Assembly (NCBI GenBank): GCA_902544065.1
Contig: CACCAS010000001.1
Coordinates: 1-64,000, forward strand
Length of the DNA stretch: 64,000 bases
Origin: an uncultured Pelagibacteraceae bacterium
GTDB taxonomy: Bacteria; Pseudomonadota; Alphaproteobacteria; Pelagibacterales; AG-422-B15
Direction of reading: 5' to 3'
Below the pieces are notes generated by a model. The model searched no databases. It was not told where the DNA came from and saw nothing but the letters and a program-made list of their open reading frames with translations. Numbering within the stretch: the first letter of the stretch is position 1; each line of letters starts with the position of its first letter. The translations under genes and the position numbers were made by a program. Shown here in pieces: positions 8,887-17,079 of this stretch.

Positions 8887-9758
8887 ACTGATCTTTTTGC
8901 TTTATCGGCGTCATTTGACGATTTAATCATATTTCTTAGCATTTCCCATTCCTGATCAGTAACATCTTTTAACATCTCATAGAAATTGCCCGCATGGTTT
9001 AGCCACTGAGCGCCGTCTATTGCAACGATTTCACCTGTTAAATATTCACAGCCGTCTGCCATTAAAAAAGTTGCAAGATTTGCAAGCTCGCTTAATTCAC
9101 CAGTTCTCTTCATTGGAACTGAATTCATTAAGTCCGCTCCCTTACCTCCGGGTGCCAATCGATCCCAAGCCCCCTTTGTTGGAAATGGCCCAGGAGCAAT
9201 CCCATTTAGCCTTATTCCCCTATTTCCCCATTCGGCAGCTAATGATCTTGTCATCGTCGCTAAGCCAGATTTAGACATCGCTGATGGAACTGTATAAGGC
9301 CCACTACTGTCAACCCAAGTTGTTAGAATAGAAATAATGCTGCCTTTTAAGTTCTCTTTTAACCATCTTTTTCCAATGGCATTAGTCATATAAAAAGTTC
9401 CATTAAAAACTATATTAGAGATAGCAGTAAATGCTCTTGGAGATAAATCTTCCGTTCTAGAAATAAAATTGCCTGCCGCATTGTTTAGTAGTCCTGTGAG
9501 AGGTCCTTCACTCCAAATTTGATTAACCATATCCTCGATTGCTTCTGGAACTTTAATATCACATGAAATAGCTTTCACAGATCCACCATGCAAATCCATT
9601 AATTCTTTTGCGGTTTCATCTAGAACTGATTTTCTTCTACCACAAATATAGATATCCGCTCCAAGCTCTAAATATCGTGTGGACATTGCTTTTCCAAGTC
9701 CAGACCCTCCACCTGAAACCAAAATTCTTTTATCTTTTAATAAATCTTTTTGAAACAT
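8883..9758 (-). CDS. SDR of the 2,4-dienoyl-CoA reductase type
   Basis: A 291-aa SDR resembling mitochondrial/peroxisomal 2,4-dienoyl-CoA reductase. It has SGGGSGLG for NADP binding, a NNAAGNF motif, and the sequence PSAMSKSG in which Ser stands where classical SDRs have Tyr (SxxxK), as in DECR enzymes. The downstream GPFPTKGAWDRL is also DECR-like. Human DECR1 uses a Tyr 15 residues before the Lys; here that position is Trp (TTWVD). The start at 9758 is preferred over 9776 because AAAGGAG lies five bases upstream and the upstream cistron stops at 9769. The role would be removal of conjugated double bases of unsaturated acyl-CoA, fitting the ECH1-like gene at 16205. Confidence 0.82.
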   Translation of the reverse strand: MFQKDLLKDKRILVSGGGSGLGKAMSTRYLELGADIYICGRRKSVLDETAKELMDLHGGSVKAISCDIKVPEAIEDMVNQIWSEGPLTGLLNNAAGNFISRTEDLSPRAFTAISNIVFNGTFYMTNAIGKRWLKENLKGSIISILTTWVDSSGPYTVPSAMSKSGLATMTRSLAAEWGNRGIRLNGIAPGPFPTKGAWDRLAPGGKGADLMNSVPMKRTGELSELANLATFLMADGCEYLTGEIVAIDGAQWLNHAGNFYEMLKDVTDQEWEMLRNMIKSSNDADKAKRSV

Positions 9759-9763
9759 ATTTA

Positions 9764-9770
9764 CTCCTTT
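9764..9770 (-). promoter_or_regulatory. Strong Shine-Dalgarno of the dienoyl-CoA-reductase-like gene
   Basis: AAAGGAG on the minus strand lies five bases before the ATG at 9758 and overlaps the ccdA stop codon. It decides the start of the downstream SDR and suggests that the SDR is the fourth cistron of the tauE operon. Confidence 0.65.
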
Positions 9771-10500
9771 ATCCAAATTGCGTTAAGAACGGAAGATACT
9801 TTATAAAAAAGAATGCCAATTCTTGAATTCTATTAGTTAAGATAAGAATACCAAATATTACAAGTAATACACCAGTAAAAATTTCTATAACTCTAATATA
9901 ATTTCTTATTTTTGATAAAAATTTCATAAAACCTTTAATAGCGTATGCAGCGAGTAGAAATGGAATACCAAGGCCTGCCGAGTAGAGCATTAAAAGAATA
10001 ATCCCATAAGTAACTGTCTCTGAACTTGCCGCTATTGATAATACACTGCCTAAAATTGGTCCTATACACGGCGTCCATCCAAAGGCAAAAGAGAGACCAA
10101 TTATGTAAGATCCTACTATCCCAGGTCTATAGCTTTCTATTTGGTACCTTGTATCTCTATTTAGAAATGGAAGTTGGATAATTTGCATAAAATGAATACC
10201 AAAAATAATAATAATAATTCCACCAACAACTCTTAAAACATCTAGGTATTCATAGATTAAGCCACTTAATAAAGTTGCTGACGCACCCAATAAAATGAAC
10301 ACAGTAGAAAATCCAAATACAAAACTTAATGCAAAGTAAAATACATTCCTCTCTTTTGAAGCATCCTCACCTGAGGCAATCTTATCTAAACTTGTACCTG
10401 CTAAGAAGCATAAGTATCCAGGTACAATAGGTAGTACGCAAGGTGACAAAAAACTAAGTAGTCCTGCAAGGACCACATAAAAAAATGATATTTCAGCCAT
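9769..10500 (-). CDS. ccdA: CcdA-like cytochrome c biogenesis / thiol-electron transmembrane protein
   Basis: Polytopic membrane protein of 243 aa in the DsbD/CcdA family, which carries reducing equivalents from cytoplasmic thioredoxin across the inner membrane. Both redox cysteines are present: Cys21 in FLSPCVLP and Cys145 in GWTPCIGP. Six hydrophobic helices are apparent. No periplasmic thioredoxin domains are attached. It overlaps the upstream Alph_Pro_TM gene by one base and is third in a tauE-TIGR02186-ccdA operon. The context suggests thiol or sulfur chemistry in the envelope rather than classical cytochrome c maturation, as no ccm genes are nearby. Confidence 0.87.
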   Translation of the reverse strand: MAEISFFYVVLAGLLSFLSPCVLPIVPGYLCFLAGTSLDKIASGEDASKERNVFYFALSFVFGFSTVFILLGASATLLSGLIYEYLDVLRVVGGIIIIIFGIHFMQIIQLPFLNRDTRYQIESYRPGIVGSYIIGLSFAFGWTPCIGPILGSVLSIAASSETVTYGIILLMLYSAGLGIPFLLAAYAIKGFMKFLSKIRNYIRVIEIFTGVLLVIFGILILTNRIQELAFFFIKYLPFLTQFG

Positions 10501-11288
10501 TAAACTTTTCTAAATCTTTTAAATACTTCTGCGCCGCTCCAACCTATAAGTATAGCGATTAGAAGTGAAATCAATCCATAAATTAAAGGATAGTTTTTTG
10601 ATAAGGAATAAATTGCTTCTTCAATACCTACTCTGGTTACCATAAAATTATAAGAATATTCATTCGAAATTATATTATCTATAATCAGATATAAATTAAC
10701 TTCATATTGACCGACAGGAACAGTATTTGGTATCTCAATATACGATCTAAATAAATTTCCATCTATTATATCAATTTCTCCATTAACTCTTCTGTATACA
10801 TCTTCACTCTCTTTTGTTCTTATTAGTGCATCATAAAAAGAGTTTTTTTCTTTTTCATTTTTAATATTTCCCCAGTCAATATTTAACGCACTCCAGTCTA
10901 TGAGTTGAGTATCTTTTTTATTTAATAAGCCAATATTGTTTTCATTTAAAAATTCATTGCTTATCTCATTTGTACTAGATAGGTAATAAAATCCAGGCAC
11001 ATCATTAAACCCAACACTTTTTGAATTCAGCCAGAAACCAAAAAAAGATTCTTTTTTTCTTATGATTACATCTTCTGTCGGACCGACTACCTCAATGAGA
11101 ATATCGCTTTTACTGTCTCTTGCTTGTGAGGGATCTGAAAAAAATGACCCAAATACAAGAAGATTTTTTCCAGAAAAATTCGCATCTATGTATATTTCTT
11201 CTTCATCAGATCCTATTACAAGAGCTGAGGCAGATGAAATAAAAAACAATACTAATAATTTAATAAATAAAAATATTTTCAAATTCAT
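10500..11288 (-). CDS. TIGR02186 / Alph_Pro_TM family membrane protein
   Basis: A 262-aa protein with an N-terminal signal sequence (residues 1-22, ending ASA), a large extracytoplasmic domain and one C-terminal membrane helix near residues 232-255 ending in a basic RFRKV tail. The openings IGSDEEEIYIDANFSGKNLLVFGSF and VVGPTEDVIIRKKESFFGFWLNSKSV match what I know of the alphaproteobacterial TIGR02186 family. These proteins are usually encoded beside TauE/SafE exporters, as here: tauE ends one base upstream. The molecular role is not established; a periplasmic accessory of the anion exporter is the usual inference. Confidence 0.83.
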   Translation of the reverse strand: MNLKIFLFIKLLVLFFISSASALVIGSDEEEIYIDANFSGKNLLVFGSFFSDPSQARDSKSDILIEVVGPTEDVIIRKKESFFGFWLNSKSVGFNDVPGFYYLSSTNEISNEFLNENNIGLLNKKDTQLIDWSALNIDWGNIKNEKEKNSFYDALIRTKESEDVYRRVNGEIDIIDGNLFRSYIEIPNTVPVGQYEVNLYLIIDNIISNEYSYNFMVTRVGIEEAIYSLSKNYPLIYGLISLLIAILIGWSGAEVFKRFRKV

Positions 11289-11289
11289 A

Positions 11290-12213
11290 TTACAACAAAG
11301 CCCTGATGACAGAAATATTGAATATCTCGTTTGGTTCTACCAGTAAGTCGAGTGCTATTTTAGTTGCAACACCCAAAACAATAATTGCGAGAAGTGCTCT
11401 AATTTCCTCGCCTCTTAATTTATTAGCAGCCAATACACCTAATTGTGCACCGATAACGGAGGCGATAATTAGAAAGAATGCTAAGACTGCATCAACAGCA
11501 AATGTAGTCGTTGCATGCAGTAATGTTACAAGTGCAGTTACAAATATAATTTGAAATAATGAAGTGCCAATTACTTTTGATGTAGGCATTCCAAGAAAAT
11601 AAATCATAGCAGGGATTAATATGAATGTACCGCCAATACCCATTGTTGCTGATAGAATGCCAATTACAAATCCAATGATGATAGGAGGTATTGCGCTAAT
11701 ATATAGTTTAGATTTATAGAATTTCATTTTGAATGGCAATTTATGAGCCCAGTTATGATAATGAATTTTTTTCTTTACTGTTTTTCTTCTTACTCTATCC
11801 CTGATGACTTTAGAGCTTTCAATTAGCATAATTAGACCAATTGAAGTAAGAAGAGCAAAATATAAAATTGATATGACAGTATCAATTTGACCCAATACGA
11901 CTAATTTACTAAAAATCCATACGCCTAAAATAGATCCAAAGAATGAGCCAAACAGCAATACACCACCCATTTTAAAGTCAACTAAGCCCTGTCGCCAGTA
12001 GCCAATTGTTCCAGAAATTGATGAAGCGACGATTTGATTAGCTGATGTTGCGACAGCTACATTTGTCGGAATGCCCATAAATATGAGGATAGGAGTCATT
12101 AAAAATCCCCCACCTAAACCAAACATACCTGACAAAAAACCGACTACGCCACCTATTGATAGTAGTAAAATTATATTTATTGAAAGCTCTGCAATTGGCA
12201 GATAAATACTCAT
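11290..12213 (-). CDS. TauE/SafE family sulfite/organosulfonate exporter
   Basis: A 307-aa integral membrane anion transporter. The two-fold repeat of the family is clear: GFLSGMFGLGGGFLMTPIL near the N-terminus and GILSATMGIGGTFILIPAM in the second half, each starting a four-helix bundle. A basic cytoplasmic loop (RDRVRRKTVKKKIHYHNW) separates the halves. Family members export sulfite, sulfoacetate or related anions from organosulfur metabolism. It is first in the operon with TIGR02186 and CcdA proteins. The nearby sulfatase at 29196 could generate sulfate but is 17 kb away, so a link is not claimed. Confidence 0.88.
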   Translation of the reverse strand: MSIYLPIAELSINIILLLSIGGVVGFLSGMFGLGGGFLMTPILIFMGIPTNVAVATSANQIVASSISGTIGYWRQGLVDFKMGGVLLFGSFFGSILGVWIFSKLVVLGQIDTVISILYFALLTSIGLIMLIESSKVIRDRVRRKTVKKKIHYHNWAHKLPFKMKFYKSKLYISAIPPIIIGFVIGILSATMGIGGTFILIPAMIYFLGMPTSKVIGTSLFQIIFVTALVTLLHATTTFAVDAVLAFFLIIASVIGAQLGVLAANKLRGEEIRALLAIIVLGVATKIALDLLVEPNEIFNISVIRALL

Positions 12214-12327
12214 ACTTTCACACTTTTCAGACTTTTCCCTGAGATAAGTTCAGCAAAATTAGAAATTTGCAATTTATATGACAATGGTTATATATTAAAT
12301 TAAATTACAATAATTATTCATAAACCT

Positions 12328-14097
12328 ATGTCGTATAAAAGTCCAATAGAAGATTTCAAATATAACCTTGCCATGCTTAGTTATGATGAGATTATTGCGG
12401 GTATAGATAAATTCAAGGATTATGACTCTGAAACGCTTATGAGCGTGGTTAGTGAGATTGGTCGTTTGAATGAATTAGAAGTTATCGATACTAACAAAAT
12501 TGGCGATCGCGAAGGCCTAAAATATCTTCCGGATGGCCCAGAAGGTCCAGAAGTTCATACTCCTAAAGCTTTTAAAAAAATTTATCAGGTTGTGAAGGAT
12601 TCTGGTTACGTAGGCGCCACGATGCCAACGCAATATGGTGGAGGTGGAGCCCCATTTACAACAGCCATACTTGCAGGAGAGGTTGGGATTGCATCTAATA
12701 TGGCATTTTATATGGGACCGGGACTTAGTCATGGCGCAATGAAGACAATATTAAAAAAGGCTACTGAAGAATTAAAAGATAAATATTTGCCGAACATGAC
12801 ATCTGGCGAGTGGATGGGAACTATGTGTCTTACCGAGCCACAGTGTGGAACTGATTTAGGTTTAATCAAAACAACAGCAAAACCAGTTGAAAACCATTAT
12901 GAACTAAATGGTCAAAAGATCTGGATTTCATTTGGTGAACATGATCTTACAGAAAATATAATTCATCTTGTTTTAGCTCGAACACCTGACGCGCCCGCAG
13001 GGATTAAAGGTATAAGTCTATTTTTAGTTCCAAAGCGATTAGACGACAATTCAAGAAACCCTATTTTTTGTGGTGGTCTAGAACATAAACTTGGTATCAA
13101 CTCCTCACCAACTTGCGTCATGAACCTAGATAATGCAAAAGGTTGGCTTGTAGGTGAAGAAAATAAGGGCATGGAAGCAATGTTCTTAATGATGAACGAT
13201 GCTAGGTTGAAAGTTGGTTTACAAGCTATAGCAATGTCAGAAATTTCTTATCAAAATGCATTAGAGTTTGCTAAAGAACGAAAGCAGATGAGATCAGTAG
13301 TCAAAGAGAAACAAGATCCAGATAGTAAAGCAGACAGCATCCTTGTTCACCCTGATGTAAGACGAATGCTTATGAATGTTAAATCGACAACCGAAGCCAT
13401 GAGAGCGTTATGTATATATACCGCAATGAAAATTGATCTTGCGGAAGATCACCCTGATGAACAAGTGAGACAGGATGCTGACGATTTTGCGGCTTTAATG
13501 ACGCCAATAATAAAAGCTTATTGTACAGAAAAAGGTTTCATGAATTGTTCTGAAAGTCTTCAAGTACTTGGAGGTAGCGGATTTACTCAAGAATACCCTC
13601 TTGAACAATACCTAAGAGATGTGAGAATTACCATGATCTATGAAGGCACGAATGGTATTCAAGCCTTAGATTTAGTTGGAAGAAAACTCACAATGCATAA
13701 AGGTAGAATGTTGCAAAACTTTCAAAAAGAAGTTCAAAGCTTTTTAAATGAGAATAAAGATAATAATGAAATCGCAACTTTCATAAAGCCGTTAGAAAAT
13801 GCTTTAAAAGAAGTGACAACTTCTACTATGTGGTTAATGCAAAATGGAATGCAGGACCCTGAAAATGCTCTATCATCAGCAACGGATTATCTTAATTTAA
13901 TGGCTTTATCTTCGATGACTTACATGTGGGCTAGAATGGCTAAGTTCTCAATGGGAAAAAATGAGCCAATTCACAAGAATAAGATTAAAACAGGCACTTA
14001 CTTTGTGGAAAAAATTATGCCAGAATTAGTAATGTATTCTAAAAAAGTGCAGGCAGGTAAATCCTCAATGATGGATATGGAAGTAGCTGAGTTTTAA
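12328..14097 (+). CDS. Acyl-CoA dehydrogenase, long form (DmdC/FadE-like)
   Basis: FAD enzyme of 589 aa that desaturates an acyl-CoA thioester at C2-C3. It belongs to the long acyl-CoA dehydrogenases with an extra C-terminal domain, the group that includes DmdC (methylmercaptopropionyl-CoA dehydrogenase). Motifs include MCLTEPQCGTDLG and KIWISFGEHD for FAD and substrate binding, and the catalytic base Glu439 in IYEGTNGIQALDL. The C-terminal 150 residues form a helical acyl-CoA dehydrogenase extension. No dmdA or dmdB is in the window, so use in DMSP degradation is unproven; straight-chain fatty acyl-CoA is equally likely. It diverges from tauE with a 114-base spacer. Confidence 0.88.
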   Translation: MSYKSPIEDFKYNLAMLSYDEIIAGIDKFKDYDSETLMSVVSEIGRLNELEVIDTNKIGDREGLKYLPDGPEGPEVHTPKAFKKIYQVVKDSGYVGATMPTQYGGGGAPFTTAILAGEVGIASNMAFYMGPGLSHGAMKTILKKATEELKDKYLPNMTSGEWMGTMCLTEPQCGTDLGLIKTTAKPVENHYELNGQKIWISFGEHDLTENIIHLVLARTPDAPAGIKGISLFLVPKRLDDNSRNPIFCGGLEHKLGINSSPTCVMNLDNAKGWLVGEENKGMEAMFLMMNDARLKVGLQAIAMSEISYQNALEFAKERKQMRSVVKEKQDPDSKADSILVHPDVRRMLMNVKSTTEAMRALCIYTAMKIDLAEDHPDEQVRQDADDFAALMTPIIKAYCTEKGFMNCSESLQVLGGSGFTQEYPLEQYLRDVRITMIYEGTNGIQALDLVGRKLTMHKGRMLQNFQKEVQSFLNENKDNNEIATFIKPLENALKEVTTSTMWLMQNGMQDPENALSSATDYLNLMALSSMTYMWARMAKFSMGKNEPIHKNKIKTGTYFVEKIMPELVMYSKKVQAGKSSMMDMEVAEF

Positions 14098-15285
14098 TTA
14101 AGATCGGTATCCTAATTGTCTCGCAGCTAAGTCATACATAATTTCCTCAGAACCACCACCAATTGCATTAACTCTTACTTCTCTATAAATTCTCTCAACT
14201 TTACCAGGACCACTGTTTGCTCTCAAGTATCCTGCGCCGCCAAGTATTTGCATTGCTTCTCGTGCACACAATTCCATAGCCTTACTTGCATGAACTTTTA
14301 GCATTGCTAAATCAGCAATAGGACTCTCTCCATTCATGACTCTCCAAGATAATAATTCAGTCCATGCTCGAGATGTTCTTACAACCCTATTCATTTCAAC
14401 GAGTTTATGTTTGATAACTTGATTATCGATCAGTGGCTTACCAAAAGTTTTTCTCTCTCTAGCCCAAGCAACAGCTTCATCAATACAAATTTGTGAATAA
14501 GCGTTCATTCCTGCAGCCATACCTAATCTTTCTTGACTGAAATTTCCCATCACCCCAATCCAACCACTATTTTCGCCGCCAATTAAATTTTCAGCGGGAA
14601 CCTTGCAATCGTCAAAATATAGAACGGCTGTATCAGAACTTAGCCATCCCATTTTTTTAAGTGGGGTTTGAGTAAATCCAGGTGTATCTTTTTCAATTAC
14701 AAGTACAGAAATTCCTGAGGCTCCTTCACCACCGGTCCTTACTCCAACAACAAAGGTATCTGCTCTCATGCCGCTTGTGATGAACATTTTTGAACCGTTA
14801 ACTACGAAATGGTCATCTTTTCTAATTGCTTTTGTTTTTAAGCTTGCAACATCAGATCCGCCTGAAGGTTCGGTCATTGCGAGAGCGGCTATTTTTTCTC
14901 CTCTTACAACAGGAGGAATAAATTTTTCTTTTTGTTCTTCAGTTCCAAGGGATTGGATTAGAGGAATTGCGATATTATGTGAAAGTAGACTTGCAGAAAC
15001 ACCACCACATCCCTGAGCAAACTCTTCTGCGGTTACAATGCCGTGGAATATATCAATGCCTTCTGTGGTACCGCCGTATTTTTCATCATAACCCATACCC
15101 ATCAGACCAACTTCGGCAGCTTTTTTATATAATTCTCGAGGGAATTCTCCTGCTTCTTCCCATTCTTCTACAAATGGGGCTATTTCTTTAGCTACAAACT
15201 TTCTAACTTCATCTCTCCAAGCATGATGAGATTCATTATAAAATAAAGGTTCTTTTCCTTCTGCTATTCCAACTTTAGGTATCAT
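14098..15285 (-). CDS. Acyl-CoA dehydrogenase with LCAD/IVD-type catalytic base
   Basis: A 395-aa acyl-CoA dehydrogenase, the standard length. FAD and substrate motifs are ALAMTEPSGGSDVA and KMFITSG. The usual C-terminal catalytic glutamate (YEGT) is absent: the aligned segment reads AIGGGSEEIM, with Gly in its place. A Glu instead occupies the helix-G position (FSQERLGMAAG), as in long-chain and isovaleryl-CoA dehydrogenases, so catalysis is expected to use that residue. The start overlaps the stop of the MaoC gene upstream (ATGA), giving a two-gene dehydrogenase/hydratase operon. Its stop is one base from the convergent long-form dehydrogenase. A branched-chain or long-chain substrate is inferred. 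Confidence 0.9.
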   Translation of the reverse strand: MIPKVGIAEGKEPLFYNESHHAWRDEVRKFVAKEIAPFVEEWEEAGEFPRELYKKAAEVGLMGMGYDEKYGGTTEGIDIFHGIVTAEEFAQGCGGVSASLLSHNIAIPLIQSLGTEEQKEKFIPPVVRGEKIAALAMTEPSGGSDVASLKTKAIRKDDHFVVNGSKMFITSGMRADTFVVGVRTGGEGASGISVLVIEKDTPGFTQTPLKKMGWLSSDTAVLYFDDCKVPAENLIGGENSGWIGVMGNFSQERLGMAAGMNAYSQICIDEAVAWARERKTFGKPLIDNQVIKHKLVEMNRVVRTSRAWTELLSWRVMNGESPIADLAMLKVHASKAMELCAREAMQILGGAGYLRANSGPGKVERIYREVRVNAIGGGSEEIMYDLAARQLGYRS

Positions 15286-16130
15286 GTTATTTCACTTACT
15301 CCATTCTTAATTACAATTTTGTCACGTTCTTTAACTTTAGATTGAAAGTAAACCTTACTGCCGTCCTTCCACATTTCAGTAACGATTGTTTCACCAGGAT
15401 ATACAGGAGATGAAAAACGGCAATCAAATTTTTTTAACCTTTTTGCGTCACCCTCACATATATTTTCTACGAGTGAGCGGCACGCTATACCATAAGTACA
15501 CATTCCATGAAGTATAGGTTTATCAAATCCTGCAGTCTTTGCAAAATTAGGATCGGAGTGCAAAGGATTATAGTCGCCTGAGAGTCTAAATATTAAAGCT
15601 TGATCTGGCTTTGTTTCAATTTCATGAATAATATCTGGAGCACCATCTGGTTTAATTATTCCACTTTTTGGAGATTCAGGACCTCCAAAGCCTCCATCAC
15701 CCCTTGCAAATGTTGTACTTACAAGTTTACAGATTTCAGTATTATCTTTTTTGAGGTTTATTGTAGTCTCTACGTCTATGATTGCACCTTTGCCTGCACC
15801 TTTATCATAGCAACCTATTACCTTAGCATTAGAAATAAAATCTCCAGATACTGGCAGAGGATTTGTAAAAGACAGTTTTTGCTCACCATGCACTACTAAA
15901 ATGAAATTTATATTAGCTTTTAAAAGTAAAGGTGAATGATATTGAAAATTTGTTGCCATTGATGGTAACGCAACTTGTGAGTTTTCATAAACATATTTTA
16001 ACTCTGCTAAATTCATTGGATCATTACCTAGACCAACTCCAAGGCTATAGAGAATTGAATCCTTATCAGAGTAAGAAATTTCAACATTCTCAGATGTCAT
16101 AGACATTATTTCATCGTAATTAATAGGCAT
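15282..16130 (-). CDS. MaoC-type enoyl-CoA hydratase 2
   Basis: A 282-aa double hot-dog protein like the hydratase-2 domain of eukaryotic multifunctional enzyme 2; it hydrates trans-2-enoyl-CoA to (R)-3-hydroxyacyl-CoA. The active-site segment DYNPLHSDPNFAKTAGF contains Asp186, Asn188 and His191, followed by PILHGMCTYG. The N-terminal half (residues 1-140) is the degenerate substrate-binding hot dog. It precedes and is translationally coupled with an acyl-CoA dehydrogenase, so the two probably act in sequence. The product stereochemistry would require an (R)-specific dehydrogenase, a role one of the SDRs nearby could fill, but that is inference. Confidence 0.9.
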   Translation of the reverse strand: MPINYDEIMSMTSENVEISYSDKDSILYSLGVGLGNDPMNLAELKYVYENSQVALPSMATNFQYHSPLLLKANINFILVVHGEQKLSFTNPLPVSGDFISNAKVIGCYDKGAGKGAIIDVETTINLKKDNTEICKLVSTTFARGDGGFGGPESPKSGIIKPDGAPDIIHEIETKPDQALIFRLSGDYNPLHSDPNFAKTAGFDKPILHGMCTYGIACRSLVENICEGDAKRLKKFDCRFSSPVYPGETIVTEMWKDGSKVYFQSKVKERDKIVIKNGVSEIT

Positions 16131-16204
16131 TTTTTATGTATTTTAGTAAGTTTTAAATATATATATAGTTTATATAATTCAATTATTTAATGCGAGTAAA
16201 AAAT

Positions 16205-17059
16205 ATGTCTAAACCATTTGATGTCGAAATAAACAATTCTATAGCTCATATAAGGTTCAACAGGCCTGAGAAAAGAAATTCAATGAATGAGGATTTTTGG
16301 AATTTATTTCCCAAAGAAGTTGAAGAATTGGATAGTAGTGGTGAAATCAGAGCCTTGGTTATTTCGTCAACAGGTCCTCACTTTTCATCTGGCATAGATT
16401 TGAATATGTTTAAGGATGATGTGGTTGAAAACCAAACTGAAAATGAACTTGGAAGAAGTAGGGGTTACTTCTTACAACAGCTACATTATTTACAGAACGC
16501 AGCTACTTGTTTGGAAACAGCTCGGTTTCCAGTAATAGCAGCTGTTCAAGGTGGATGTATTGGTGGAGGAATAGACTTAATCACTGCAGCTGATATTAGA
16601 TTGTGCACAAAAGATGCTTTCTTTTTAATAGAAGAAATTAATGTTGGACTTGCAGCAGACATTGGTACTATACAAAGACTGCCAAAAATTATTCCTGCTG
16701 GCATTGCGAGAGAATGGACAATGATGGGAGAAAAAGTTTCTGCAGATAGAGCAAAAGAGGTAGGGCTTGTAAGTTCTCTTCATGAAAACCATGAAGAAAT
16801 GCTGAATAGTGCATTTAAAATTGCTGAAAGACTTGCCTCAAAAACACCTTTAGCCATGTGGGTTACTAAAGAAGTTTTAAATTACTCTAGAGACCATTCA
16901 GTAAAGGAGGGATTAGAAAATGTAGCATTATGGAATGCAGCAACTCTTCATAAAGAAGATGTCATGAACACCATGATGGCAAAAATGCAAAAAAAAGATC
17001 CTGAATATAGAAACTTAAGAAATAAAAATTTTCTAAAACGTAAATCCGATAAGCAGTAA
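16205..17059 (+). CDS. Enoyl-CoA hydratase/isomerase, delta3,5-delta2,4-dienoyl-CoA isomerase (ECH1) type
   Basis: A crotonase-fold protein of 284 aa. The oxyanion-hole motifs HFSSGIDLNMF and QGGCIGGGIDLITAADIR are intact. The segment VGLAADIGTIQRLPK is highly characteristic of dienoyl-CoA isomerase ECH1, where the Asp in AAD(I/V)GT is catalytic. It would shift conjugated double bonds during oxidation of odd-numbered unsaturated fatty acids, feeding the dienoyl-CoA-reductase-like SDR at 8883-9758. An upstream in-frame ATG at 16190 would add MRVKN; 16205 (MSKPFDVE) is preferred by comparison with the family. It diverges from the MaoC gene. Confidence 0.86.
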   Translation: MSKPFDVEINNSIAHIRFNRPEKRNSMNEDFWNLFPKEVEELDSSGEIRALVISSTGPHFSSGIDLNMFKDDVVENQTENELGRSRGYFLQQLHYLQNAATCLETARFPVIAAVQGGCIGGGIDLITAADIRLCTKDAFFLIEEINVGLAADIGTIQRLPKIIPAGIAREWTMMGEKVSADRAKEVGLVSSLHENHEEMLNSAFKIAERLASKTPLAMWVTKEVLNYSRDHSVKEGLENVALWNAATLHKEDVMNTMMAKMQKKDPEYRNLRNKNFLKRKSDKQ

Positions 17060-17079
17060 ATCAGATATAAAAAATTTAA

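Noticed and set aside
12328-17059. Assignment of the acyl-CoA genes to DMSP demethylation (dmdC/dmdD)
   Set aside because: No dmdA or dmdB is present, and the crotonase has ECH1-type residues (AADIGT) rather than features specific to methylthioacryloyl-CoA hydratase. The long dehydrogenase family also serves ordinary fatty acids.
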